A stretch of DNA of 48,767 nucleotides from Micromonospora yasonensis (GTDB lineage: Bacteria > Actinomycetota > Actinomycetes > Mycobacteriales > Micromonosporaceae). The stretch's first letter is position 1. The number at the start of each line of letters is the position of its first letter. The translations under genes were made by a program, and so were the position numbers. The stretch lies in NCBI RefSeq assembly GCF_026013475.1, contig NZ_JAPDPH010000029.1, positions 1 through 48,767 of the forward strand, in the 5' to 3' direction. The notes under the pieces are model-generated. The model saw only the letters and a program-made list of their open reading frames with translations, had not been told where the DNA came from and did not search any database. This document shows, piece after piece, positions 32,450 to 40,536 of this stretch.

Positions 32450-33958
32450 GTGAGGCACCGTTCTAGGCTCCGTGCGGGACCTGGACGGGTAGGACGACTT
32501 TGGTACGGGGGTGGCACCGCCATGCCGGCGCTCGTCGGTAGACGGATGGACCGCCTCGCTCCAGTCCGTCGCGGTACGCGTGGGATCGATCGCAGGACAG
32601 TCGTACGGACCGGCATCGTGGCCGCAGTCGCTTACGCCGCTTGGCTCGCCATCGGCACCTTCGGGCGGCCGTACAACTTCTTCGACATGAAGATCTACCA
32701 CGGTGCCGTGGTGTGGTGGGCGAGCGGCCATGAGCTGTACGACTTCATCGCCCCCTCGACGACCCTGGGCTTCACCTACCCGCCCTTCGCCGGGCTGGTC
32801 ATGCTGCCGATGTCCTGGCTGCCGGTCCAGGCCGCCGGCTGGCTCAACGCGCTGGCCAGCATCGCCGCGCTCACCGTCGTGCTGGCCGCGCTGCTGCGCC
32901 CGATCGTCGACCGGCTCGGCTGGCCGCTCTGGTTCACCGTCGCCGTCGCCACGCCGATGGCGCTGGCCATCGAGCCGTCCCGGGAAACCCTCGGCTACGG
33001 CCAGGTCAACCTGCTGCTCTTCGCACTGATCATGGCGGACCTGGTCGGGCTGCGCTGGCGGGCCAAGCGGGGGACCCACCACGACCGCGCCGACTCCGCA
33101 CCGGCCCGCTTCGTCTACAGCGGCACCTGGGCGGGGGTGGGCATCGGGCTGGCCACCGCGGTCAAGCTGACCCCGGCACTGTTCATCGCGTACCTGATGA
33201 TCACCCGGCAGTGGCGGGCGGCGCTGACCGCCGTCGGCACCACCGTCGCGGTGACCCTCGGGACCTTCGCGTTGTGCGGGGAGGAGTCGCGGACGTACTT
33301 CAGCTCCGTGCTCTGGCAGACCGAGCGGGTCGGCGCGGCGGACATGACCGCCAACCAGTCCCTCGCCGGCCTGCTGGCCCGCCTCTACGACTCGATCGAG
33401 ACGCCCGGCCTGCTCTGGCTGGCCTTCTCGGTGCTGATGCTGGCGCTCGGGCTGTCCCGCGCGGCCAGCGCCCGGGCCGACGGCGATGAGCTGACCGCGT
33501 TCACCCTGGTCGGGCTGACCGCCAACGTGATCAGCCCGATCTCCTGGTCACACCACCTCGTCTTCGTGATCCCGGCGATCATCGTGCTGGCCGACGCCGC
33601 GGTACGCCGCCGCGAGGCGAGCCGTGGGCTGTCGATCCGGATCGCCGGGACTCCGCCGGCCGGTGGGGTGCCACCGCTGCGCCCGCCGATCTGGTACCCG
33701 ACCCTCACCGGGATGCGGCACGGGGTCGGCGCGCTCGCGCTCTACCTGCTCTTCCTGATCTCGCCCATCTGGCCGTACGAGCACCAACTGCCCGAGGTGT
33801 CGCACTACCGGGACGGCCTGTTCGGCGCCCTGATGGAGAACTCGCTGGCGATCACCCTGATCGTGCTGGTCGCGGCGCTGCCGTGGCGGCCCGGCGCCGA
33901 ACCCGCCTTCTACCACGACCGGCTGGTCCGCACCGCCCAGCTCACCGCCCGTCGCTGA
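32450..33958 (+). CDS. GT87-family polyprenol-linked mannosyltransferase
   Basis: The 502-residue integral membrane protein has roughly ten hydrophobic segments. It belongs to the GT87 (DUF2029) family, whose members (such as mycobacterial PimE) use polyprenyl-phosphate mannose to extend cell-envelope glycolipids. The catalytic acid region is NFFDMKIYHGAVVWWASGHELYD, followed by FTYPPFAGLVMLPMSWLP, GYGQVNLLLFALIMADL and ATAVKLTPALFIAYLM. GTG 32450 is preferred because GGGAGG lies at 32437-32442; the frame is open to 32408, and ATG 32522 is a further choice. The start is unusually basic. Downstream, moaE converges. Exact acceptor unknown. Confidence 0.85.
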   Translation: MRHRSRLRAGPGRVGRLWYGGGTAMPALVGRRMDRLAPVRRGTRGIDRRTVVRTGIVAAVAYAAWLAIGTFGRPYNFFDMKIYHGAVVWWASGHELYDFIAPSTTLGFTYPPFAGLVMLPMSWLPVQAAGWLNALASIAALTVVLAALLRPIVDRLGWPLWFTVAVATPMALAIEPSRETLGYGQVNLLLFALIMADLVGLRWRAKRGTHHDRADSAPARFVYSGTWAGVGIGLATAVKLTPALFIAYLMITRQWRAALTAVGTTVAVTLGTFALCGEESRTYFSSVLWQTERVGAADMTANQSLAGLLARLYDSIETPGLLWLAFSVLMLALGLSRAASARADGDELTAFTLVGLTANVISPISWSHHLVFVIPAIIVLADAAVRRREASRGLSIRIAGTPPAGGVPPLRPPIWYPTLTGMRHGVGALALYLLFLISPIWPYEHQLPEVSHYRDGLFGALMENSLAITLIVLVAALPWRPGAEPAFYHDRLVRTAQLTARR

Positions 33959-33993
33959 CGGTGCGCCCCGCCCTGACCGGGCGGGCGGGCCGG

Positions 33994-34425
33994 TCAGGGG
34001 CAGTTCACCCACTCCTCCGTGCCGTCGGCGAAGACCTGCCGCTTCCAGATCGGCAGCCGCGCCTTCACCTCGTCGACGAGCCGGGCACAGGCCGCGAAGG
34101 CCGCCGCCCGGTGCGCGGTGCTGACGGCGGCGACCAGGGCCACGTCGCCGATCTCCAGCCGGCCGATCCGGTGCGACACGGCCACCGCGTACACCTGCGG
34201 GTCGGCGGCGATCTCGGCGGCGACCTCGCGGAGCACGGCCTCGGCGGTGGGGTGGCCCTCGTACTCGAGCAGGGTGACGCCGCGACCGTGGTCGTGGTCG
34301 CGGACGACGCCCTGGAACGAGACCACCGCGCCGGCCCGCCGGTCGGTGACCGCCGCCTCGTGCGCGGCCAGGTCGAGCGGCTGGTCGGTCACCGCGCCGA
34401 CGGTGACCCCATCGACGAGGCTCAC
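33994..34425 (-). CDS. moaE: Molybdopterin synthase large subunit MoaE
   Basis: The 143-residue catalytic subunit binds cPMP and accepts sulfur from MoaD. Motifs: GAVVSFQGVVRDHD, LLEYEGHPTAEAVL, HRIGRLEIGDVALVAAVSTAHR, and the C-terminal LPIWKRQVFADGTEEWVNCP with the active-site lysine. GTG 34425 has AAGGAGG upstream. It is the last gene of the minus-strand moaC-mogA-moeA-moaE run, 31 bp after moeA. Confidence 0.95.
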   Translation of the reverse strand: MSLVDGVTVGAVTDQPLDLAAHEAAVTDRRAGAVVSFQGVVRDHDHGRGVTLLEYEGHPTAEAVLREVAAEIAADPQVYAVAVSHRIGRLEIGDVALVAAVSTAHRAAAFAACARLVDEVKARLPIWKRQVFADGTEEWVNCP

Positions 34426-34456
34426 TGTTCCTCCTTCGTTCGCGACTGCGGGGCGC

Positions 34457-35716
34457 TCACCAGGCCCGCTCCCCGGGGGTCAACGGCAGCGGTACGACAG
34501 GCACTCGGGCCCCGACCTCGCCGGTGGTGCCTGGCCGGATGACCGCGAACCCGTCCGCCCCGGCCAATCCGCGCAGCATCGCCGAACCGACGTGCCGCAA
34601 CGGGTGGGCGGTGCCGGCGGCCCGGTCCACCCGGACCAGCGCGAGGTGGGTGTAGTCGCCCCGGCCGGCGATCGGTTCGGCGAGGGTGGCCTGCGGCAGC
34701 ACCGGCATCGGCCGGCCCGCCAGGCCGGCGAGCAGCGGCGCGACCAGCGAGACCAGCGCGACGATGGCGGACTGCGGATTGCCCGGCAGGCCGGCCACGA
34801 AGCGGACCCGACCGTCGTCGCCCACCAGCCGGGCCAGCAGCATCGGGAAGCCCGGCCGGACCGCGACGGTGTTGACCACGTAGTCCGCGCCGAGCGCCGC
34901 CAGCGTGGGATGTAGGTGGTCGACCGGGCCGTGCATGGTGCCGCCGGTGGTGCAGACCAGGTCGGCGTCGGCCAGCGCGCCGCGCAGGGCGGCCACGTGG
35001 GCGGAGAGGGTGTCGGCCACCGGGCCGACCACGTCGGCCGGACGCACCTGGCAGCCGTACCGGCGCAGCCAGGCCGGCACCGCCGGGCCGAGGGCGTCGC
35101 GGACCCGGCCGGCGCCGGGCGGGCCGGAGGTGAGCAGTTCGTCGCCGAAGACCAGCAACGCGGCGCGTGGCTGCCGGCGGACCCGCAGGGTGTCGTGGCC
35201 GCAGGAGGCGGCCAGGCCGATCACCGCCGGGTCGACCGCGGTGCCCACCGGCAGCAGCTCCTCCCCGGCGTACGCCTCGTCGCCCGGCTCCCGCCACTCC
35301 GGCTGCGGGCGCGGCGTGCCGGCCACACGACCATCGGGGGTACGGCTGGACTCCTCGATCCGCAGGATCGCGGTGGTGCCCTCGGGGACCATCGCGCCGG
35401 TGGCGATCTCGGCGGTGGTGCCGTCGGCGGTCAGCGGGGACGGGGTGTGCCCGGCGAGCACCCGGCCCACCACCTGCCACGGGCCGTCCCCGCGCACCGC
35501 CCAGCCGTCGACGCTGGAGGTGGGGAAGGCCGGCAGGTCGGTACGCGTGGTGAGCGGTTCGGCGAGGGTGTGCCCGTCGACGTCGGCCAGTGGCCGGTCG
35601 ACGGCGGGGAGCGCGGCGGCGAGGCCGACCGCGTACACCCGGGAGCGGGCCTCCGCCCATTCGGCCGGCGGCGGCGCGGCGACCTGCGCCGCGGCGGCTG
35701 CGGTTTCCGTGCTCAT
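34457..35716 (-). CDS. moeA: Molybdopterin molybdenumtransferase MoeA
   Basis: MoeA inserts molybdate into adenylated molybdopterin. The 419-residue protein has the family's domains: LPAFPTSSVDGWAVRGDG (domain III, with the active-site aspartate), ATGAMVPEGTTAILRIEE, FGDELL, TTGGTMHGPVDHLHPTLAAL and FVAGLPGNPQSAIVALVSL. The usual GGVSVG of the catalytic loop is here GGTMHG, which keeps the glycines and the following aspartate. TAGGCT (35723-35728, minus) lies 6 nt before the ATG, so it may also be expressed from its own leaderless promoter 30 bp after mogA. Confidence 0.94.
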   Translation of the reverse strand: MSTETAAAAAQVAAPPPAEWAEARSRVYAVGLAAALPAVDRPLADVDGHTLAEPLTTRTDLPAFPTSSVDGWAVRGDGPWQVVGRVLAGHTPSPLTADGTTAEIATGAMVPEGTTAILRIEESSRTPDGRVAGTPRPQPEWREPGDEAYAGEELLPVGTAVDPAVIGLAASCGHDTLRVRRQPRAALLVFGDELLTSGPPGAGRVRDALGPAVPAWLRRYGCQVRPADVVGPVADTLSAHVAALRGALADADLVCTTGGTMHGPVDHLHPTLAALGADYVVNTVAVRPGFPMLLARLVGDDGRVRFVAGLPGNPQSAIVALVSLVAPLLAGLAGRPMPVLPQATLAEPIAGRGDYTHLALVRVDRAAGTAHPLRHVGSAMLRGLAGADGFAVIRPGTTGEVGARVPVVPLPLTPGERAW

Positions 35717-35753
35717 CCGGCGAGCCTATCGCCGACCTGCGGCTCGTGCGTGG

Positions 35754-36224
35754 TCAGTGGTCACCGCCCCGGAGCTGGTCGACCGCGTGGGTCAGGATCG
35801 GCCCGAGCACGGCCAGCCCGTCCTTCGCCCCGCCCCGCGAGCCGGGCAGGTTGACCACCAGCATCCGGCCGACCACGCCGGCCAGCCCCCGGGACAGGGC
35901 AGCAGCGGGAATCTTGTCCCGGCTGTGCGCCCGGATCGCCTCGGCGATGCCGGGGATCTCGTAGTCGAGCAGGGCGCGGGTCACGTCGGGCGTCCGGTCG
36001 GTCGGGGTGATGCCGGTGCCGCCGCTGGTGAGCACCACGTCGACACCCTCGTCGCGAGCCGCCCGCAACGCGGCACCGACCGGCTCGCCGTCGGGCACCA
36101 CGACCGGCTCGCCGACCTCGCAGCCCAGCTCGCGCAGGCCGGCCACGAGGAGGGGACCGCTGGTGTCCGCGTACACCCCGGCCGCGGCCCGGTTGGACGC
36201 GACGATCACCCGGGCACGGATCAC
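35754..36224 (-). CDS. mogA: Molybdopterin adenylyltransferase MogA/MoaB
   Basis: The 156-residue protein adenylates molybdopterin before molybdate insertion. It has the family signature LTSGGTGITPTDRTPDVT, plus VIVASNRAAAGVYADTSGPLL at the start and MLVVNLPGSRGGAKDGLAVLGPILTHAVDQL near the end. GTG 36224 overlaps the moaC stop (GTGA) with GGAGG upstream, so the two are coupled. It is called MoaB or MogA in different actinobacteria; the two cannot be separated from sequence alone here. Confidence 0.92.
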   Translation of the reverse strand: MIRARVIVASNRAAAGVYADTSGPLLVAGLRELGCEVGEPVVVPDGEPVGAALRAARDEGVDVVLTSGGTGITPTDRTPDVTRALLDYEIPGIAEAIRAHSRDKIPAAALSRGLAGVVGRMLVVNLPGSRGGAKDGLAVLGPILTHAVDQLRGGDH

Positions 36225-36712
36225 GGCCGGTCCTCCGGTCGCACCCACTCGCCGGTCTTGCCGCCCTCCTTGCGGAGCACACGTACCGCGTCGACGGAGG
36301 CGGCCGGGTCAACGGCCTTGACCATGTCGACCAGGGCGAGGCCGGCCACGGCCACCGCGGTGAGCGCCTCCATCTCGACGCCCGTCCGGTCGGCGGTCCG
36401 CGCGGTCGCGATGATCTCGACGGTGTCGGTGGTGAGCCGCAGGTCGACGGTCACGCCGTGCAGGGCGATCGGGTGGCAGAGCGGGATCAGATCGGGCGTG
36501 CGCTTGGCCCCCATGATCCCGGCGAGCCGGCCGACGGCGAGCGCGTCGCCCTTGGGCAGGCCGTCGCGGCGCAGCAGCTCCACCACCTCGGCCGTGGTGC
36601 GGAGCCGGCCGGCGGCGACCGCGAGCCGGCCGGAGACCGGCTTGGCGGAAACATCGACCATCCGGGCCGCCCCGGCCTGGTCGACGTGGGTGAGCTGCGC
36701 GGGTTCGGTCAC
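36221..36712 (-). CDS. moaC: Cyclic pyranopterin monophosphate synthase MoaC
   Basis: MoaC converts the MoaA product to cPMP. The 163-residue protein has MVDVSAKPVSGRLAVAAG, the signature DLIPLCHPIALHGV, GVEMEALTAVAVAGLALVDMVKAVD and the final VLRKEGGKTGEWVRP. GTG 36712 is preceded by TAGGCT (36719-36724, minus) with a 6-nt gap (leaderless). It heads the minus-strand moa block. A second, more distant promoter with SARP-like repeats may also drive it (see 36903-36938). Confidence 0.95.
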   Translation of the reverse strand: MTEPAQLTHVDQAGAARMVDVSAKPVSGRLAVAAGRLRTTAEVVELLRRDGLPKGDALAVGRLAGIMGAKRTPDLIPLCHPIALHGVTVDLRLTTDTVEIIATARTADRTGVEMEALTAVAVAGLALVDMVKAVDPAASVDAVRVLRKEGGKTGEWVRPEDRP

Positions 36713-36758
36713 GGCGCGAGCCTATCCCTCGGGTACGACCAGACGACGGACGCCGGTG

Positions 36759-36843
36759 GGGAGGAGCGCCGCCGACGGTGCCGATCGGGCGCTCCTCCCG
36801 CACCTACCCGCCGGCAGGTCGCTGGGGGGAACTCGCCGGCGGG
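36759..36843. terminator. Two stem-loops between moaC and the SARP gene
   Basis: GGGAGGAGCGCC (36759-36770) pairs perfectly with 36788-36799, and CCCGCCGGC (36807-36815) with GCCGGCGGG (36835-36843). They lie 50-130 bp upstream of the moaC start and 100-190 bp beyond the SARP stop. They can end SARP transcription, or form part of a structured leader if moaC is also read from the promoter at 36903. Confidence 0.55.
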
Positions 36844-36902
36844 CGTCTCGTCGACTCGGCCCTCTCCCGTGCAGGGCCTCCCCCGATCGCCGACCGTGCG
36901 GG

Positions 36903-36938
36903 ACGGTAGCGGACGCCGCGATAAGAAATCGATAAGAA
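36903..36938 (-). promoter_or_regulatory. SARP-like direct repeats with a -10 element
   Basis: On the minus strand TTCTTATCG occurs twice with an exact 11-bp period (36930-36938 and 36919-36927). TACCGT (36903-36908), a TANNNT -10 element, begins 10 nt further on. SARP regulators bind heptamer direct repeats one helical turn apart near the -35 position, so the layout is suggestive. Transcription would run toward moaC, about 180 bp away. The repeats start 11 bp after the stop of the SARP gene itself. Confidence 0.4.
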
Positions 36939-36949
36939 GAGTCGCCTGG

Positions 36950-39900
36950 TCAGCCCACGGTCTCGGCGAGGCTCCGGCGCACCTCGTGCCGCTCGGGGAC
37001 ACCCATCCGTTCGAAGATCGCCAGCGCCCGGTGCCAGTACCTCCGCGCCTCCGCCGGATCGCTCTCGACCAGGTGTTGGGCGAGCCCGTGGAGCGCCCGC
37101 CCCTGTTCAAACGGGTGAGAGATGCGGGTGGCGACGTGCAGTGCTGCCCGGTAGGTTGCCGCCGATTCCTCGTGCCGCCCCACGGCCCGGAGGGTCTGCG
37201 CCAACTCGTTGCGCGCCTCCGCCTGCACGTGACGTTCGCCAGCGTTGGCTGCGGCTTCGAGGGCCGCCCGGTGATGGGTCAGGGCTTCCTCGTACCGACC
37301 GAGCTGTCGGTAGGTCCCGGCCAGGTCGCTGAGGGTTTCGGCCCGGGCGTACCCGTGGCCGATGCGGTCTCGAAGTGCCAGGGAGGCACGGAGCAGCCGC
37401 TCTGCCTGTGCACACTCCCCCGTGCGATAACGCACACCGCCGAGGTGGCCGAGTGCGTTCGACATGTGGAAGTAATCCGGCTTGAGGCGGGCGACGAAAA
37501 GATGCAGGCGATGAACGGCCATGGCCTCCTCGTACCTGCCAAGGAACCGCAGGGTGAGCCCGAGGTTGGGCAGGATCGGAAGACTGTCCAAGGCGCCCGC
37601 TCGCAGTGCCGACTGGTTGATCTCGAGCGACTCCTGGAGGCGGCCGGTGAGCCAGTAGAGGACGCCGAGGTTCACCCGTGCCCGGTCCGAACCTTCGGCG
37701 TCGCCGAGAGCCGCGCGGATCGACACGACTTCATTCAAATGCGCCAACGCCTCCTGGTAGAACCCGGTGCGCACACAGGCCGAGGCGAGGTAGTTGTGCA
37801 TGACGGCGACCGCGTGGCGATCGCCCGACCGGAGCGCGGCGGTCAACCCTTCCCGATGGGTCGCGGAGATGTCGTCGAAGTAGCTGCGCAGGTAGAAGAA
37901 GCGCCAGGCGGCGCGGGCCAGTCGCCACGCCAACTCCTCATGCCCCTGTCGCGTCGCCTGCCGCACGAGGGCGTTCAGGTTGAGTCGTTGTTTCTCCAAC
38001 CACTCCAAGTCGCCGGGCTGTCGGACCACGAGAAGATCCGGTCGACGCGGGGCCGCCAGCCGGAGGTGCTGACCGACCAGGCGCGGTTCCTCGATCGACG
38101 CACAGATCCTCACGACAGAATTCAGGAGGTGGTCCAGCAGGCCGTCGACGGCTGCGGACCGGGCGGCCGGGGAGTCCGTCTGCATTCCCAACTCGGACGC
38201 GTACTGCCACATCAGGTCGTGGACGCGGTAGCGTCCTTCGGTCAACTCCTCGACCAGGTGGCGGTCGACGAGTTCGTCCACCACGTCGGTCGCCTCGTCG
38301 AACGAGAGGCCGGTGAGCGCCGCGATCATGGCAGGGTCGAGATGATTGCCGGTGACCAGCCCGAACGCCCGGAACACCTGCTTGGCCCGATCGCCCAACG
38401 GCTCGTACGACTCGGCGAAAGCCTCGACGATGGTCCGGGCCTCGGCCCGCAACTGCGGAAGGAAGGCCGGCTTCCGGGCCAGCCGGCGGACCATGTCGGA
38501 CATGCTCCAGGCGGGCCGGTGCGCGAGTCGGGTACCAGCCAGCCTGATGGCGAGCGGTAGCCGGCCACAGAGACGTACCACCTCCGCCGCATTCTCGACG
38601 TCAGCTCTTACTCGTTGCTCACCTGCCAACGCTGTGAGCAGGCTCAGCCCTTCCTGCTCCGAGAGCACGGAGAGGGAGACCGGAGGCTGCGTGGTGAGCG
38701 CCAGGAGGCGACGTCGACTGGTCACGAAGACGACCGGTTCGCCGGACGTCGGCAGCAGCGGGTCGACCTGGGCGCTGTCCGCGGCGTTATCGAGCACCAC
38801 GACAACTCGGCGGAGTGCCAGTTCCCTCCGCCACATCTCCATCCGCTCGGTCAGATCCCCCGGAATCCGACTGGCTGGCACGCCCAGCTGGCGAAGCAGG
38901 GTGACGAGCGCCGCAGCCGGCTGAATCGGGCCGCCGTCCGAGTGTCCCTGGAGATCGATGAACAACTGTCCGTCGGGGTAGCGGTCGGCGAGGCGCGCGG
39001 CGAAATGGACGGCCAGGGTGGTCTTACCGCATCCCGCCATGCCGTCGATCACGCGGATCACCGGGCTTCCCGTCTCGCCGGCGGTGATGTCGTGGAGCAC
39101 CTGCCCAACGATCTCCCGCCTACCGACGAAGTCCGGCACCACGCGCGGCAACCAACTGATCGCCGGCCCGGCTTCCCCGGGCGGGAAGGGCGGGGCGGCC
39201 TGCGACCGGCTGGGCGGGAACGTCTTCCGACTCGACCGGGCATGCAGCGCCGATCCACGCAGCTGCTCCAGCTCGGTTCCGGGCGGCACGCCCAACTGAT
39301 CAGCGAGCGCATCACGAGTGATCTGGTAGACGGTGAGGGCACCGCTGAGATCGTCGACCTGAATGAGGGCCCGCATGAGCAGCGCCTGGGCGGGCTCCCG
39401 TACGGGTTGCTGCGATGCGTGAGCGCGGAGTAGGGGAAGAGCGAGGTCGGCCTGGCCGGCCCTCAGGTACAGGTCGGCCAGGAACTCCACCGCCGACTGC
39501 CGCTCGCGATCCGCCACGTCGCGATGCACCAGCAGCGATGGCCCCAACGGAAGCCCGGCGAGCAGTGAGCCCTGCCAGTCCTCGATCACCTGGCTGAGGA
39601 GATCTGCCGCCTGCATCGGATCACCGGCCTCAGCCAGCTCGCGAGCACGGCGCCATTGCGCCGAGAGGCGGATCACGTCGACTCGGCTCTCGTCCATCCG
39701 GAGGCGATAGCCACCCGGTTCCCGGACGACGGCGGCGTAGCCTCCCGGGGCACGTTCCAGGCTCCGCCGCAAGGTTGCTGCATAGGTACGGACGTTCGGA
39801 ATGGCCGAGGGCGGGGGACAGTTGGGCCACAACTCGTCGACCAACTGGTCCACCGTGACCAACCGACCGGCCCTCAGTGCGAGCATTGCGAGTACAAGCT

Positions 39901-39976
39901 GCTGCTTCGGTGTGCCGAGAGGCAGATCCCTTGCCTCAAGCGATACTGCAAGGCCACCCACGACTCGAATTTCCAC
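36950..39976 (-). CDS. AfsR/SARP family transcriptional regulator
   Basis: The 1008-residue regulator has an OmpR-like winged helix (1-95: VDQLVDELWPNCPP, AIPNVRTYAATLRRSLE) and a bacterial transcriptional activation domain (about 100-245: VIRLSAQWRRARELAEAGD through YQITRDALADQLGVPPGTEL). An NB-ARC NTPase follows, with P-loop GMAGCGKTTLAVHFA near 310 and VVVLDNAAD, and then about seven TPR-like repeats from residue 700 to the end (EALAHLNEVV, LGHLGGVRYRTGE, RRYWHRALAIFERMG). SARPs activate secondary-metabolite clusters; none is next to this gene. GTG 39976 has GGAG about 9 nt upstream. Third-position GC is visibly lower than in neighbours, which suggests acquisition. Confidence 0.93.
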   Translation of the reverse strand: MEIRVVGGLAVSLEARDLPLGTPKQQLVLAMLALRAGRLVTVDQLVDELWPNCPPPSAIPNVRTYAATLRRSLERAPGGYAAVVREPGGYRLRMDESRVDVIRLSAQWRRARELAEAGDPMQAADLLSQVIEDWQGSLLAGLPLGPSLLVHRDVADRERQSAVEFLADLYLRAGQADLALPLLRAHASQQPVREPAQALLMRALIQVDDLSGALTVYQITRDALADQLGVPPGTELEQLRGSALHARSSRKTFPPSRSQAAPPFPPGEAGPAISWLPRVVPDFVGRREIVGQVLHDITAGETGSPVIRVIDGMAGCGKTTLAVHFAARLADRYPDGQLFIDLQGHSDGGPIQPAAALVTLLRQLGVPASRIPGDLTERMEMWRRELALRRVVVVLDNAADSAQVDPLLPTSGEPVVFVTSRRRLLALTTQPPVSLSVLSEQEGLSLLTALAGEQRVRADVENAAEVVRLCGRLPLAIRLAGTRLAHRPAWSMSDMVRRLARKPAFLPQLRAEARTIVEAFAESYEPLGDRAKQVFRAFGLVTGNHLDPAMIAALTGLSFDEATDVVDELVDRHLVEELTEGRYRVHDLMWQYASELGMQTDSPAARSAAVDGLLDHLLNSVVRICASIEEPRLVGQHLRLAAPRRPDLLVVRQPGDLEWLEKQRLNLNALVRQATRQGHEELAWRLARAAWRFFYLRSYFDDISATHREGLTAALRSGDRHAVAVMHNYLASACVRTGFYQEALAHLNEVVSIRAALGDAEGSDRARVNLGVLYWLTGRLQESLEINQSALRAGALDSLPILPNLGLTLRFLGRYEEAMAVHRLHLFVARLKPDYFHMSNALGHLGGVRYRTGECAQAERLLRASLALRDRIGHGYARAETLSDLAGTYRQLGRYEEALTHHRAALEAAANAGERHVQAEARNELAQTLRAVGRHEESAATYRAALHVATRISHPFEQGRALHGLAQHLVESDPAEARRYWHRALAIFERMGVPERHEVRRSLAETVG

Positions 39977-40536
39977 GAGGGTCGACTCCGGTTCAATGAG
40001 CGGCGATCGATCGCACCAGAAGATTACCCATAATTCTCAAAGGCCGGTGACCTGGCGGCATGGATCGGAGTCGTCAGGGGCGCGCCTAGGTCTCCTCCAT
40101 ACCGTTGCTGAGGGCCAACCAAAGCGACGGTTGAAAAGGGTGCCGGCTCTGGCGAGGCTAGCAACAGATGCAACTTCCATTGAACCAGTGACTGCATTCG
40201 GCAACGACTCGGGTACGAACAGGATAGGGCCGGCTCCGCTCCGCATAACCTCGATGAACAGAACGTCATATATCGCTACAGTGTTGCCTAATGTTGCGCA
40301 TACCGACATTTATATCTTTTGTCTGGGCATATCTTGCTTCTAAGCTGCCTTTCAAGCGGTTACGAGAACGCCTTGAATGTTTTGCAAGACAGCCGGGAAG
40401 GAGTCGGATGATGCGCGGCAGCGAGTGGCAGTGAACGCGGAGACTTCACCAGGCAAATTTGGCGAGGTAGGCTGCCGGCATCGCAGGTGCTGGTTGACGC
40501 TGGTGCAGACGTCAGCCGTTCAGCCCATGGAGCTGG
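39977..40536. other. AT-richer intergenic region between SARP and GGDEF-EAL genes
   Basis: About 560 bp without a convincing gene. Base composition is clearly lower in GC than the rest, most of all at 40255-40400 (runs such as ATATATCG and TTTATATCTTTTG). Open frames on both strands (for example 40037-40309 minus, 39801-40343 plus) lack codon bias and recognisable domains. It must hold the promoters of the divergent SARP and GGDEF-EAL genes, but I cannot assign -35/-10 pairs with confidence. Confidence 0.5.

Noticed and set aside
40037..40309. 90-codon minus-strand frame upstream of the SARP gene
   Set aside because: No ribosome site, no family resemblance and atypical codon use. Kept only as part of the intergenic description.
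39801..40343. 180-codon frame across the start of the SARP gene and the AT-rich gap
   Set aside because: No recognisable domain or codon bias, and its first part is antisense to the SARP DNA-binding domain.
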